Source: Frischella japonica (GTDB lineage: Bacteria; Pseudomonadota; Gammaproteobacteria; Enterobacterales; Orbaceae). From it: a stretch of DNA of 39,931 bases. This document shows positions 25,848 to 33,339 of the stretch, piece after piece; position 1 is the stretch's first letter, and each line of letters opens with the position of its first letter. The stretch is taken from the NCBI RefSeq assembly GCF_014489845.1, contig NZ_JABURY010000011.1, positions 1 to 39,931 on the forward strand, in the 5' to 3' direction. The position numbers were made by a program, and so were the translations under genes. The notes under the pieces are model-generated. The model saw only the letters and a program-made list of their open reading frames with translations, was not told the origin of the DNA and did no database searches.

Positions 25848-26732
25848 TTAGTTGAACAATTCAGGAAGTTCTTGCTTGATTTTTGAATTTGTGAGTGTTT
25901 GAAGTTTTTTGAAATCTATTATTGGGTTTTTAAATTTTTTAATGATGTTCCACGTCTCCTCTTTTATGAGCTCATGAAAGATAGTGCCCAGCAGTTTTGG
26001 TATTTTATTGCCGCTCCAGCCGTCAACTTTAATTTTAGCCAATTCCTTATCAATTAAGGATTTGGTAATAAATTGATCAACAATTTCATATTCAAGACGG
26101 TTTTTATCAACCATATCTGAGCTAAATTTTTTCTGGCGCTTTTTTTTAAATTCATTAGAGATAATTTTAGCCCACACGGTATGTCCATATTTATTGACAT
26201 AATCATAATTTTTTATGACTATCCCCTCACCAACTCCACTACCATCTGAGATTAAATAAGTATTTAATACAAGACACTCCTTTATGTCTTCCTTCGCTGG
26301 ATTGTTTGCTATCAAGAGCGGTGGAATATAGTCAATATTATACATGGATAAATAAGTGCTATAATCAGCAATCGCTATATAACATTTCTTGTTTCTGTCG
26401 TATACATCAAATACATAAAATTTGCGCCATGCTTCATCTTGATAAGTTTTAAGAGAATGCGGAACAAGCCACTCACCATATAAAATATGGTCTGGGAATT
26501 GTTCTAAATATTTTCTTACTCCTTCATGTTGAAGAATACAATTATAAAAACCTTGATTATCATTATCTAATGTTAGCTCTCTATTACGTGATCCTGCTTT
26601 TATTTCTCCATTCTCAATCCAAGCAGAACCGTTAGCGCCATCCAGTTTTGGGAAAATGTAACATAAACCCTTCTCAATATCTTCGACCTCATCAGTATCA
26701 AATCTTTCTATGTGCTGATATTTTTTAAACAT
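25848..26732 (-). CDS. RNA ligase (Rnl2-like nucleotidyltransferase)
   Basis: 294 residues from ATG 26732 (GAGGA upstream; an ATG two codons earlier is too close). The adenylated lysine is K29 in PKLDGANGSAW (motif I), followed by GSRNREL, the YGEW motif (IIIa), GEGIVIKNYD (motif IV) and AKIISNEFKK (motif V). C-terminal helices resemble Rnl2-type ligases. Such enzymes repair cleaved RNA, including tRNA cut by host defence nucleases. It is bracketed by 27-bp repeats, suggesting it entered as a unit. Confidence 0.85.
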   Translation of the reverse strand: MFKKYQHIERFDTDEVEDIEKGLCYIFPKLDGANGSAWIENGEIKAGSRNRELTLDNDNQGFYNCILQHEGVRKYLEQFPDHILYGEWLVPHSLKTYQDEAWRKFYVFDVYDRNKKCYIAIADYSTYLSMYNIDYIPPLLIANNPAKEDIKECLVLNTYLISDGSGVGEGIVIKNYDYVNKYGHTVWAKIISNEFKKKRQKKFSSDMVDKNRLEYEIVDQFITKSLIDKELAKIKVDGWSGNKIPKLLGTIFHELIKEETWNIIKKFKNPIIDFKKLQTLTNSKIKQELPELFN

Positions 26733-26780
26733 AATCATTCCTCAGAATATTTCTTTGCCCAATAACATGCGCTGTAACAT

Positions 26781-26807
26781 CTAATTATCAACGCATATAC
26801 CAGACGC
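26781..26807. repeat. 27-bp direct repeat, copy 2 (before RNA ligase)
   Basis: Same 27 bp as 25810-25836, 971 bp away, in the short spacer between the Nmad5-like gene and the RNA ligase. Probably left by recombination that inserted or exchanged the ligase gene. Confidence 0.9.
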
Positions 26808-26815
26808 TATTTTAT

Positions 26816-27379
26816 TTACTGTGAAATACCTAATTTTTCGTTTAGGTCTGCAATTTTAATGGCGGGTAAATTGGTTTTGATTGCATCAAACTCGACGCCG
26901 TCTAGAAAATTAACTGACTCAACCCAAACTTTTTGTAATTTTTCGAGAGTTGTACAGCTATTTAGGATAGCCATAATTTCAGCTTGCAAGGATTTTATTC
27001 GATTTTTTAATGACTCTCTTTTACAATCTAACTGCAAAAATTTTTTTGTAAATTCATGCTCCGCCGGATAAGTAGGAATTTCTTTAAATTCAAAAAAAAT
27101 AATATCTTCTGGGGCATGTAATGAATAATACATTCCACCAAAATTACATCTAATATAAGACTTTTCATAAAAACACCCGCCCTCAAATGGTAGTTTTTCT
27201 ATGCGCTCTCTTATTTCGAAAAATTCCTCAAGCCTCTTGTTTGTCGCAGTATCGTTAAAAACATCAAGCGCCAATTTAGATAAATTTTCATTTACTTTTG
27301 CTAGCTCTTTATTTGCTGGCGATTGCTCAATTGCGTTTCTACAAATTTCCTCTTTAATTTCTTTAGTTAATCTTGTCAT
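26816..27379 (-). CDS. Nmad5-like phage protein
   Basis: 187 residues from ATG 27379, chosen because GGAGTAAAACA precedes it and the longer frame runs through the exonuclease gene. It begins MTRLTKEIKEEICRNAI, as in proteins annotated as putative nucleotide-modification-associated domain 5, and continues with helices, a FGGMYYSLHAP segment and a coiled coil (KRESLKNRIKSLQAEIM). The name is historical; the biochemical role is unproven. Confidence 0.55.
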   Translation of the reverse strand: MTRLTKEIKEEICRNAIEQSPANKELAKVNENLSKLALDVFNDTATNKRLEEFFEIRERIEKLPFEGGCFYEKSYIRCNFGGMYYSLHAPEDIIFFEFKEIPTYPAEHEFTKKFLQLDCKRESLKNRIKSLQAEIMAILNSCTTLEKLQKVWVESVNFLDGVEFDAIKTNLPAIKIADLNEKLGISQ

Positions 27380-27416
27380 TGTTTTACTCCGTAAAAACCG
27401 CCATGGGCAGTTAAAA

Positions 27417-28091
27417 TTATTCTTGAAATGTAAACCGTTTATGTATTGCTCGAACTTTTTCAACATCTGAAGCACAGTATTCGGCAACCCGCTTAATCTT
27501 GCCAGATTGCACAAAATCCCACACTTTCGAGCCGTCGATCTCATCGTCTTTTGTTGGCAAACCCAATGACATACAAATCTCATTGAGCGATACAAATCCT
27601 CGTTTTCCTGTCCATTCGGTCATGGTGTCAAATATATACATATTGTTATAAGACTTACTGTTGAGTGGTAGAAATGACGGGGGTTTTATTCCTAGAACAA
27701 TTGCACGTTGATAAATAAAACGCAGATCAAAATTTTCGATATTATGACCAATGAAATTAGGTATTATATCTGCGCTAGGGGTGTAGCAATTTTTTAAATC
27801 ATTAAAAAATGTTTCCAAAATTTCTTTTTCAGATTCCGCCCATTTATCAAAATAAATTGTTTTCACATCGCTATCGTTAATAGCGTAACCAATACATACT
27901 ATTTGACCAAAACCGCCGTTTAAAGCGGTTTTACGGTATGCAGGCTCTTTATTTTTCTCAATCCATGCACCGATTGCCTTAGTTTTTTTATAATTTGCTG
28001 GGGGTGCCAGGTTGTTGACAATGTAATTTTTTAAATTATTAGATTGAGTCGGGATGGTTTCTATGTCAAAATAAATGTTAGCCTGCCTCAT
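27417..28091 (-). CDS. DnaQ-like 3'-5' exonuclease
   Basis: 224 residues of the PolB-associated exonuclease type. The acidic residues of the DEDDy fold are visible: D9 and E11 in YFDIETIP, D in IGHNIENFDLRF, and the final Y-x3-D in AEYCASDVEKVRAIH. It lies right after the Rad52-like gene (2-bp gap), so it probably supplies resection for single-strand annealing recombination, as exonuclease-annealase pairs do in other phages. Confidence 0.85.
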   Translation of the reverse strand: MRQANIYFDIETIPTQSNNLKNYIVNNLAPPANYKKTKAIGAWIEKNKEPAYRKTALNGGFGQIVCIGYAINDSDVKTIYFDKWAESEKEILETFFNDLKNCYTPSADIIPNFIGHNIENFDLRFIYQRAIVLGIKPPSFLPLNSKSYNNMYIFDTMTEWTGKRGFVSLNEICMSLGLPTKDDEIDGSKVWDFVQSGKIKRVAEYCASDVEKVRAIHKRFTFQE

Positions 28092-28093
28092 TA

Positions 28094-28732
28094 TTATTTA
28101 CTCTCTAATCTATGTTTATATCTATCGCTCAGTGATTTGAGCCGATCACCTATACCCAACGCATTACAACGTTTATAGTATTTTGCAAAAACCGTTTTTA
28201 GCTCATCCTCTGATTTGCAGTTAGCTGCCTCTTCATCAAACAGCGACAAAATATACTCAACTGGCAGCGCCCAGTCTGGAAGGGTTGGAGTTTCCCACCA
28301 AATATATACCCCGTCTTTTGTTCGCGTTCTATTCCAGCCATCGACTTTTTCCGAAGAAGTCTTAGCAAAACCTTCCTCTAAATCATACAGATACCTACCA
28401 ATTCCCCATTGAACGCCTGCACGTTTCATTGCCCCAGAAATACCGCCTTTAACAGCCTCTATTTGAGTGTTTTCTGCGCCGTCTTTTTTTGTTATCCACT
28501 CACCATTAATCTTGATTTTTATACTGCACATAACCCCTCCATCAGGAGCTGGGTCGTAATCGTTTTGCCAATTCTCTTTTCCACAAATTTCATCAAGCCG
28601 TTGCTGAATAGCTCTGTTTGTTACATACGCTAAAACCATACACCACGGTTTATTATTCGAGATGCCACATTGCTGCACTCTCCATTCAATATCTTTAGGG
28701 TGGAAAGGGGCATCTAATTTAGCTAATTCCAT
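28094..28732 (-). CDS. Rad52/Rad22-family single-strand annealing protein
   Basis: 212 residues. Conserved features are LDAPFHPKDIEWRVQ, YVTNRAIQQRLDEICGKENW, the DGGVMCSIKIKINGEW strands, and AVKGGISGAMKRAGVQWGIG followed by RYLYDLEEGFA, all standard for phage Rad52-like annealases. It should anneal complementary single strands, working with the exonuclease and SSB. GAGGCG is placed before its ATG. Confidence 0.85.
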   Translation of the reverse strand: MELAKLDAPFHPKDIEWRVQQCGISNNKPWCMVLAYVTNRAIQQRLDEICGKENWQNDYDPAPDGGVMCSIKIKINGEWITKKDGAENTQIEAVKGGISGAMKRAGVQWGIGRYLYDLEEGFAKTSSEKVDGWNRTRTKDGVYIWWETPTLPDWALPVEYILSLFDEEAANCKSEDELKTVFAKYYKRCNALGIGDRLKSLSDRYKHRLESK

Positions 28733-28880
28733 AATTCGCCTCGTTTAAATGTGTGTCATTTTCATGTTTTTGAACTTGTAAATTCGCCAATTCTGTTAAA
28801 TCAACCCCGTATGCCTCTGCGATATCCATAATCATTTTGGATTGGATAGGCAGTGAGCTATAAATCTCTTCCCATGCCAT
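28719..28880 (-). CDS. Small hypothetical phage protein
   Basis: 53 residues. A longer frame from a TTG at 28958 is open, but GGAG eight bases before ATG 28880 and the overlap of that longer part with the preceding small gene favour this start. Acidic helical (MAWEEIYSSLPIQSKMIMDI, AEAYGVDLTELANLQVQ). It overlaps the annealase start by 14 bp. Confidence 0.55.
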   Translation of the reverse strand: MAWEEIYSSLPIQSKMIMDIAEAYGVDLTELANLQVQKHENDTHLNEANYGIS

Positions 28881-28885
28881 TAGCT

Positions 28886-29062
28886 TTACTCCGTTGCCAT
28901 TTCTAACATCCAGCGAATCAGCATAAGTAATCCGCCCATCGTCAAAAAGTAGGTACAAAAAAGGGCGTACATTTGTTCACCCTTGGTCATTCTGTAATTT
29001 AGCTTGAATCGGTCTGTCTCATACACGTTACAGCCGACATGGTCAATCGGTATTGTTTTCAT
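28886..29062 (-). CDS. Small phage membrane protein
   Basis: 58 residues: MKTIPIDHVGCNVYETD, then a hydrophobic helix (about 31-50, MYALFCTYFLTMGGLLMLIR). The ATG directly follows the stop of the upstream gene and GAGGGGG lies 5 bases before it. A short echo of its DHVGCN coding sequence occurs at 29622-29642, evidence of past duplication. Function unknown. Confidence 0.55.
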   Translation of the reverse strand: MKTIPIDHVGCNVYETDRFKLNYRMTKGEQMYALFCTYFLTMGGLLMLIRWMLEMATE

Positions 29063-29452
29063 TTATACCCCCTCAGGGCGTCTCGTGAGAGATTTTCGCC
29101 AGTCGATATCATCTGCGTTGATCGCTAATATAGATTTGGACCAATCTCCCTCATAAACATTCCAACAGTATTTGCTGGAGGAAATATAGGGTTCATCCGT
29201 ATAAAAATAAATCCAGCCTTCCTCATCCTTTGCCACCCATTTCCATTCTTCATCTATCATCGCCCACATTTCTCTGGTAATTGGTAATTCATGGGATTTG
29301 ATACGGTAATTAAATCTTAAATCAAGCCAACCGGATGAGCTGTTATGCCACTTTTCATTTTGGAAATATTCAATATCAATCCCCTGCATTTTTGCTAATA
29401 AAATTTGAATCATGTGTTCCTGTTCTGCATTTTGTGGAGTTAATTTATTCAT
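29063..29452 (-). CDS. Conserved lambdoid phage protein, function unknown
   Basis: 129 residues from ATG 29452 with AAGGAAT upstream; the longer frame to 29512 runs through the terminator hairpin. Trp- and Tyr-rich, with YCWNVYEGDWSKSILAI and a closing DIDWRKSLTRRP, an ending I recognise from hypothetical proteins of lambdoid prophages. No catalytic motif. Confidence 0.6.
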   Translation of the reverse strand: MNKLTPQNAEQEHMIQILLAKMQGIDIEYFQNEKWHNSSSGWLDLRFNYRIKSHELPITREMWAMIDEEWKWVAKDEEGWIYFYTDEPYISSSKYCWNVYEGDWSKSILAINADDIDWRKSLTRRPEGV

Positions 29453-29473
29453 TGTTTTATTCCTTAATTCTGT

Positions 29474-29496
29474 AAAAAAGCCCCAAACTTCGGGGC
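29474..29496 (-). terminator. Intrinsic terminator, copy 1 of a repeated hairpin
   Basis: Minus-strand GCCCC-GAAGTTT-GGGGC followed by TTTTTT. The same hairpin and flanking bases recur at 29993-30016, on both sides of the 109-residue gene. The spacer 29503-29639 holds a fragment of the 28886-29062 gene and nothing else that I recognise. Confidence 0.8.
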
Positions 29497-29639
29497 AAAT
29501 AGGATGTAGCAATGCGCCGTCTTTCCGAGCTGTCAGTGTTATTTAATAATCTAATGCGATTAACTCTTCAACTAATTCTTGAGAATTATAATGCTATTAA
29601 TAGAATAGCTCCGTTATAAGCTAGTTACAGCCGACGTGA

Positions 29640-29969
29640 TCAAAAAGGAGAATAGTCATTTTTAATTCCGCCGTGATTATTTATTAGTTGTTCTACCACT
29701 TCGCGTGGAACATATGCATATACCGTACGAGTAGGTTTTTGTTCGTCTTCTGCGTATTCGGATATCAGTTCATCAGCATGAGACGGAAACCCTAATTCAA
29801 ATGCGCTGTATTTTTCAGCAGCCTTAAATTCTCTTCGAGGTTCACTGTAAAACAGTGAACCGCATTGTATTGAAAATGTGAACCCATCTTTACAAATAAT
29901 TCTATTAAATGTTCGATAGAGAGCATTTTTTTTTGCTCTGTTTGTATTTAAAAATTCATCTAAAGTCAT
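29640..29969 (-). CDS. Conserved lambdoid phage protein, function unknown
   Basis: 109 residues. CKDGFTFSIQCGSLFYSEPR, the YSAFELGFPS segment and TVYAYVPREVVEQLINNHGG are conserved in a family of hypothetical proteins next to recombination genes of lambdoid prophages. It is flanked on each side by the same terminator hairpin, so it looks like an exchangeable unit. Confidence 0.65.
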   Translation of the reverse strand: MTLDEFLNTNRAKKNALYRTFNRIICKDGFTFSIQCGSLFYSEPRREFKAAEKYSAFELGFPSHADELISEYAEDEQKPTRTVYAYVPREVVEQLINNHGGIKNDYSPF

Positions 29970-29992
29970 TTTTTTTCACCTTAATTCTTTTG

Positions 29993-30016
29993 AAAAAAAG
30001 CCCCAAACTTCGGGGC
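29993..30016 (-). terminator. Intrinsic terminator, copy 2 of a repeated hairpin
   Basis: Identical stem-loop to 29474-29496 (minus-strand GCCCC...GGGGC) followed by seven T. It stands between the 114-residue and 109-residue genes in the leftward operon. Confidence 0.8.
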
Positions 30017-30077
30017 AAATAGAATTTACGATAGCGCTTATAGCGCATAACATCGTGACCAGTTAGTTTATGCTCTT

Positions 30078-30422
30078 TCAATTTTTCATCATGTTATTAA
30101 AATTATTTTTATAATATTGAATTGCTAACTCAAGCAATATCGATTTCATAACTTTTCTCAAACGTTCAATACGTTTGTATGTTAAGAGTTTTTTCTCTAA
30201 TCTTGAAAGTCGATCAGCAAGCTCAAGATTAAGCCAACTTATTTCACCGATGAAGTCTTCGTACTCTTCCGAGTACTTGCCATTGATCAGCTTTTCAGCT
30301 TTACTATATGCATAGTTTTCAATTAGTTTTTCTTCAATTTCTTTTCCATATGTTCTTTGCTCTAAAGAACATAATCCTTTATAAGTGATAATATCATTAG
30401 CTATAGCTGCTAAATTATTCAT
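30078..30422 (-). CDS. Hypothetical phage protein
   Basis: 114 residues, fully helical in appearance with a heptad-like stretch (LADRLSRLEKKLLTYKRIER) and Lys/Arg-rich C-terminal helix. GAGAGGTGG lies upstream of the ATG. No recognised domain. Confidence 0.5.
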   Translation of the reverse strand: MNNLAAIANDIITYKGLCSLEQRTYGKEIEEKLIENYAYSKAEKLINGKYSEEYEDFIGEISWLNLELADRLSRLEKKLLTYKRIERLRKVMKSILLELAIQYYKNNFNNMMKN

Positions 30423-30497
30423 TATCCACCTCTCTGATTTAGTTAAAAAATATCTTAAGTAAGAGTAATTGGGATGTAGCGTGCATCGGGAGGCACG

Positions 30498-30719
30498 CTA
30501 AACTTCTAACATTTCTTTTAATTGCTTCATACCTTCTTGACTCTCCATATATTTATAACTTTCTTCTTGTTGACGTAGCGCCAATTTAAATGAGTTATCA
30601 ACACTCAGTTCGTCACTGCAATTTTTGATGATTTGTGCAATTAAATTTATATTTGATTGACTCAATCCTAGTTCGTTAATTACCAATTGAGCTTTTTTTG
30701 TTGCTTTTGATAAGTTCAT
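30498..30719 (-). CDS. Hypothetical phage protein, first gene of leftward operon
   Basis: 73 residues, helical (KKAQLVINELGLSQSNINLI; EGMKQLKEMLEV). GAGGAAATA precedes ATG. By position (first after PL) it could be an early regulator, like N in lambda, but it has no Arg-rich RNA-binding N terminus, so I do not call it N. Confidence 0.5.
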   Translation of the reverse strand: MNLSKATKKAQLVINELGLSQSNINLIAQIIKNCSDELSVDNSFKLALRQQEESYKYMESQEGMKQLKEMLEV

Positions 30720-30990
30720 GTTATTTCCTCATAATTCAATTCAAACTCAAGCGCACTCAGCGATGAATGCGCTTTGATTTGATCACTGGTACATACCCCA
30801 GCAGATGTTGCGAATCAATTAGCCTCAGCCAGTGTTGCCTTGTTACGTGAGTTATCGACAGGTCTCCCCGATAAGTCCGTGCGAATTTTGCTCGCTAGGG
30901 TCTAAGCATCTTTATTACTAATCAATTCGACTTTTCTAATTTTTAAAGAGCGTGAAATTAAATTTGTTTAATAATGTTTAATTTCTATGT
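30720..30990 (-). promoter_or_regulatory. Structured leader of the leftward operon with boxA
   Basis: About 270 nt lie between PL and the first gene with no open frame. Minus-strand CGCTCTTTAA (30943-30952) matches boxA of rRNA and lambda nut sites. Further down are a small GCGAG/TTCGC hairpin (near 30885), paired CACTGG/CCAGTG arms about 40 nt apart (30788-30840), and a 7-bp AAGCGCA/TGCGCTT hairpin just before the gene. This resembles a nut- or put-type antitermination leader. Confidence 0.55.
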
Positions 30991-30995
30991 TTACT

Positions 30996-31062
30996 ATTAA
31001 ACAATATTACACAAACGGTGTCAATCATTTTGTTTAAAAATGTTTAATCATTTTGTTTAAAA
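30996..31062 (-). promoter_or_regulatory. PL-type promoter with operator repeats
   Basis: Minus strand: -35 TTGACA (31019-31024), 17-bp spacer, -10 TTTAAT (30996-31001). A 17-bp direct repeat (AATCATTTTGTTTAAAA, 31023-31039 and 31046-31062) and several more TTTGTTTAA units overlap and precede the -35, and are likely repressor sites. Confidence 0.75.
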
Positions 31063-31151
31063 TTTTGTTTAAATTGATTAGTTTATTGAAATATAATATT
31101 TTTTTCTTAACTGAATGATTATTTATTAGACAATAAATAAAGGTGAGGTAT

Positions 31152-31175
31152 AAAAAAAGCCCTTGATTGGGCTTT
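31152..31175 (-). terminator. Intrinsic terminator after the repressor gene
   Basis: Minus-strand stem AAAGCCC/GGGCTTT with a 6-base loop, ending in seven T, 25 bp past the CI stop codon. Confidence 0.8.
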
Positions 31176-31200
31176 GGGATAGAATTAATTGTGAATTCGT

Positions 31201-31893
31201 TTAATCATCCAATGATGAGTGCCACCACATTCTACCAAGAACTTGAAAATCTCCATTTTCTATTTGTGCTCTACTAATTATTTCATCGGGATAAATTGGA
31301 TTGAATGATCTTAATATTATTGAACCATCAGAATTTCTTATTAAAACTTTCACTTTTTGTAGATCATAAACTCTCACAGCGTATATTTTTCCGTCTCTAA
31401 TTCTAGTATCTGCCATATTTATTGAAATAATATCTTTATCAAATAGTCGAGGCTCCATACTATCACCTGAAACTTTAACCACTTTAGCCATATTTATTGG
31501 TATATTTCTTTGTTTTAATGTATTTGTCCTAAAAGGTAGTGTGTACATTTTCTGCTCCATTGATGGGCACGCACCAAATCCCGCTGACAATTCAACATCT
31601 AAAACAGGAATGGTTACAAATTTCCCATTTGTTTGTTCTTCTTGTGATAATGATTCCCATTCTACAGGGTTTAGCTTGCTCTCCTGAAGGTTTTCATCCC
31701 CACCATAGAGCAGCCAATTAATATTGTATCCAAGTTTATCTGCTATTAATTGCGCTTTTTTACGACTAATTGAACCCCTACTTTCCCAATTGGTCACATT
31801 TTGCGGAGTGGTACATGCTATTTTTGCCAATTCACTTTTATTTATTGAGTGATCATTCATTATTTTTTGAATTCGTTGACTTACTGAGTTCAT
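31201..31893 (-). CDS. cI: CI-like phage repressor (LexA/S24 autocleaving)
   Basis: 230 residues from ATG 31893 (GGGAG upstream; a longer frame to 31956 would cover the operator). N-terminal helix-turn-helix (about 5-60: INKSELAKIACTTPQNVTNW). The C-terminal S24 peptidase has cleavage dipeptide A104-G105 in ELSAGFGA, catalytic S145 in VSGDSMEP and lysine near 180-182. It should maintain lysogeny and be inactivated by RecA-stimulated self-cleavage after DNA damage. Confidence 0.92.
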   Translation of the reverse strand: MNSVSQRIQKIMNDHSINKSELAKIACTTPQNVTNWESRGSISRKKAQLIADKLGYNINWLLYGGDENLQESKLNPVEWESLSQEEQTNGKFVTIPVLDVELSAGFGACPSMEQKMYTLPFRTNTLKQRNIPINMAKVVKVSGDSMEPRLFDKDIISINMADTRIRDGKIYAVRVYDLQKVKVLIRNSDGSIILRSFNPIYPDEIISRAQIENGDFQVLGRMWWHSSLDD

Positions 31894-31921
31894 AAGGTTC
31901 TCCCTAAGATTCTTGTTTATG

Positions 31922-32017
31922 ATTTTACACAAAATGTGTAATCGTTCAATAAACAAAATACATACATAAGTTGCAAAAATAAAATTATTTGTTTATATTA
32001 TGTGTAATTATGTGTAA
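31922..32017. promoter_or_regulatory. Immunity-region operators and divergent PRM/PR promoters
   Basis: The perfect palindrome TTACACAAAATGTGTAA (31925-31941) lies within the leftward PRM (-35 TTGAAC 31944-31949, -10 TAAAAT 31922-31927). The rightward PR has -35 TTGCAA (31971-31976), a 17-bp spacer and -10 TATATT (31994-31999). Two direct TTATGTGTAA copies (31998-32017) overlap its start. The sites share the TGTGTAA half-site and are the likely CI/Cro operators; they differ from the TTTGTTTAA units at PL. Confidence 0.75.
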
Positions 32018-32042
32018 AATATGTTTAAGTGAGGTGTTTATT

Positions 32043-32258
32043 ATGACAGGTGAATTATCACCAATTGATAAAGCAATTAGAGCTATTGGGGGGAATAAAT
32101 CAGAGTTAGCACGGCTAGTCGGATGCAGTCCATCTAATATCACGAACATAAAAGCGCGAGGAGGAAAAATCCCGTGTAGGAATAAAGAAATTCGTGACAA
32201 ATGGCTAAGCGTTACAGGATTAAGTAAAAAAGAGTTATTTCCTGATCTCTATTCGTAA
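32043..32258 (+). CDS. cro: Cro-like regulator (YdaS type)
   Basis: 71 residues from ATG 32043, which has GAGGT upstream; the longer frame from 31989 crosses the operators. Helix-turn-helix GGNKSELARLVGCSPSNITN, followed by the RGGKIPCRNKEIRDKW loop and ELFPDLY tail of the YdaS/Cro group. First gene of the rightward operon, opposite the repressor, so it should favour lytic growth. Confidence 0.85.
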   Translation: MTGELSPIDKAIRAIGGNKSELARLVGCSPSNITNIKARGGKIPCRNKEIRDKWLSVTGLSKKELFPDLYS

Positions 32259-32284
32259 TCACAATAAATTAGCGGGGAATATGT

Positions 32285-32548
32285 ATGCAAATAACTAAAC
32301 CAAAATCACAACAGGAGCGAGTTATTGCGATTTGTAGTGATGGTCAATATCGAACATTAGAAGCGATTCAACACGAGATTAAACGAAGGTTTAATCAGTT
32401 TGATACAACACCAGCTATAAGCGCAAGGTTACGAGAAAAGAGTAAATTGTTTAAATACGGTTTTGTTAAAGATAAGTATCACGAAATCAATGAAAAGACG
32501 AAAAAAGCTTGTTATTACTACACTTTAAAATTAATTAAAAGAGATTGA
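32285..32548 (+). CDS. Winged-helix-like phage protein
   Basis: 87 residues, basic. SQQERVIAICSDGQYRTLEA then ISARLREKSKL is a winged-helix pattern seen in small proteins between cro and the replication genes in lambdoid phages. Likely DNA-binding, possibly a CII-position regulator, but not CII itself. GGGG lies before the ATG. Its TGA overlaps the next ATG. Confidence 0.6.
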   Translation: MQITKPKSQQERVIAICSDGQYRTLEAIQHEIKRRFNQFDTTPAISARLREKSKLFKYGFVKDKYHEINEKTKKACYYYTLKLIKRD

Positions 32549-33339
32549 TGATGAACGCAGTTGAAACATTAAAATTAATAGGGCGCCCAAACGCCTATTA
32601 CCCAAAATTAGCCAAGCCTTTAGGTGGTGTTAACCCTGCAGTTTTATTCTCACAATTATTTTACTGGCAAGATAAAGCAACGTCTGATTTAGGTGTGTAT
32701 AAAACTCGTGATGAACTTGAAGAAGAAACTGGGTTATCTCATCACGAACAAAGAACAGCTATCAAAAAACTAAAAGCAAAAGGCGTTTTAATTGTGACTG
32801 AAAAGCGACTAGAGCATAAAACGTTTTATAAGATTGATAATGAAAAGGTTAATCAAGTTTTGAGTGATTTCGCCATTTCTATAACTCAATCATCACGACA
32901 ATTAGATAGTAGTCATCTCGAACTCTACAATGCAGATGCCGAGATGACTACAAAGTCGAGTTCGTTATATCAAGAGATTACTACAAAGACTACTACAGAG
33001 AATACTACAAATAATATTAAGTCATCTGACGATGACCAACCTAAATCTGAAAAAACAGATTCAATTGATTTTGATTTGGTCATGGATGCGTATAACGACG
33101 CTGTAGAAAACAGGTTGCCTCAAATTCAGAAAATGACCGCTGACAGAAAAAACGCAGTTAAAAAACTGCTCAAAGAATTTGAGCGACCAACATTCCAGAG
33201 CTTGGCAAATTATTTCTATGATTTTGTTGAACAGGCAACACCGTTTTATTTTGGTGAGAACGACAGAAATTGGCGAGCTAATTTTGATTACATTGTTAAA
33301 CCTAAAACACATTTGAAATTTTTGGAGGGCAGACTATGA
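32548..33339 (+). CDS. Phage replication protein (O-like, winged helix)
   Basis: 263 residues; the first ATG overlaps the previous stop (TGATG), with another ATG directly after. The N-terminal domain has a DNA-binding winged helix (FSQLFYWQDKATSDLGVYKT, ELEEETGLSHHEQRTAIKKL). A Ser/Thr/Asp-rich linker (residues 125-180) follows, then a helical C-terminal region with FERPTFQSLANYFYDFV and WRANFDYIVKP typical of phage replisome organisers. It should recognise the phage origin and bring the DnaB-type helicase encoded next (ATGA overlap). Confidence 0.75.
   Translation: MMNAVETLKLIGRPNAYYPKLAKPLGGVNPAVLFSQLFYWQDKATSDLGVYKTRDELEEETGLSHHEQRTAIKKLKAKGVLIVTEKRLEHKTFYKIDNEKVNQVLSDFAISITQSSRQLDSSHLELYNADAEMTTKSSSLYQEITTKTTTENTTNNIKSSDDDQPKSEKTDSIDFDLVMDAYNDAVENRLPQIQKMTADRKNAVKKLLKEFERPTFQSLANYFYDFVEQATPFYFGENDRNWRANFDYIVKPKTHLKFLEGRL

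Noticed and set aside
25810-26807. 27-bp direct repeats as a two-repeat CRISPR array
   Set aside because: No hairpin symmetry and a whole RNA ligase gene between the copies.
28881-28958. N-terminal extension of the small gene before the annealase, starting at TTG
   Set aside because: It lies inside the 58-residue gene in another frame and has no ribosome binding site, while ATG 28880 has GGAG at good spacing.
29474-30016. Repeated GCCCC...GGGGC hairpins as CRISPR repeats for the type IV-like Cas6e
   Set aside because: Only two copies 520 bp apart with a gene between them, and each is followed by a T run on the coding strand, so they are terminators.
30498-30719. Lambda N analogue as first leftward gene
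   Set aside because: The 73-residue product is not Arg-rich at its N terminus and no boxB with a clear GNRA-like loop lies next to boxA.
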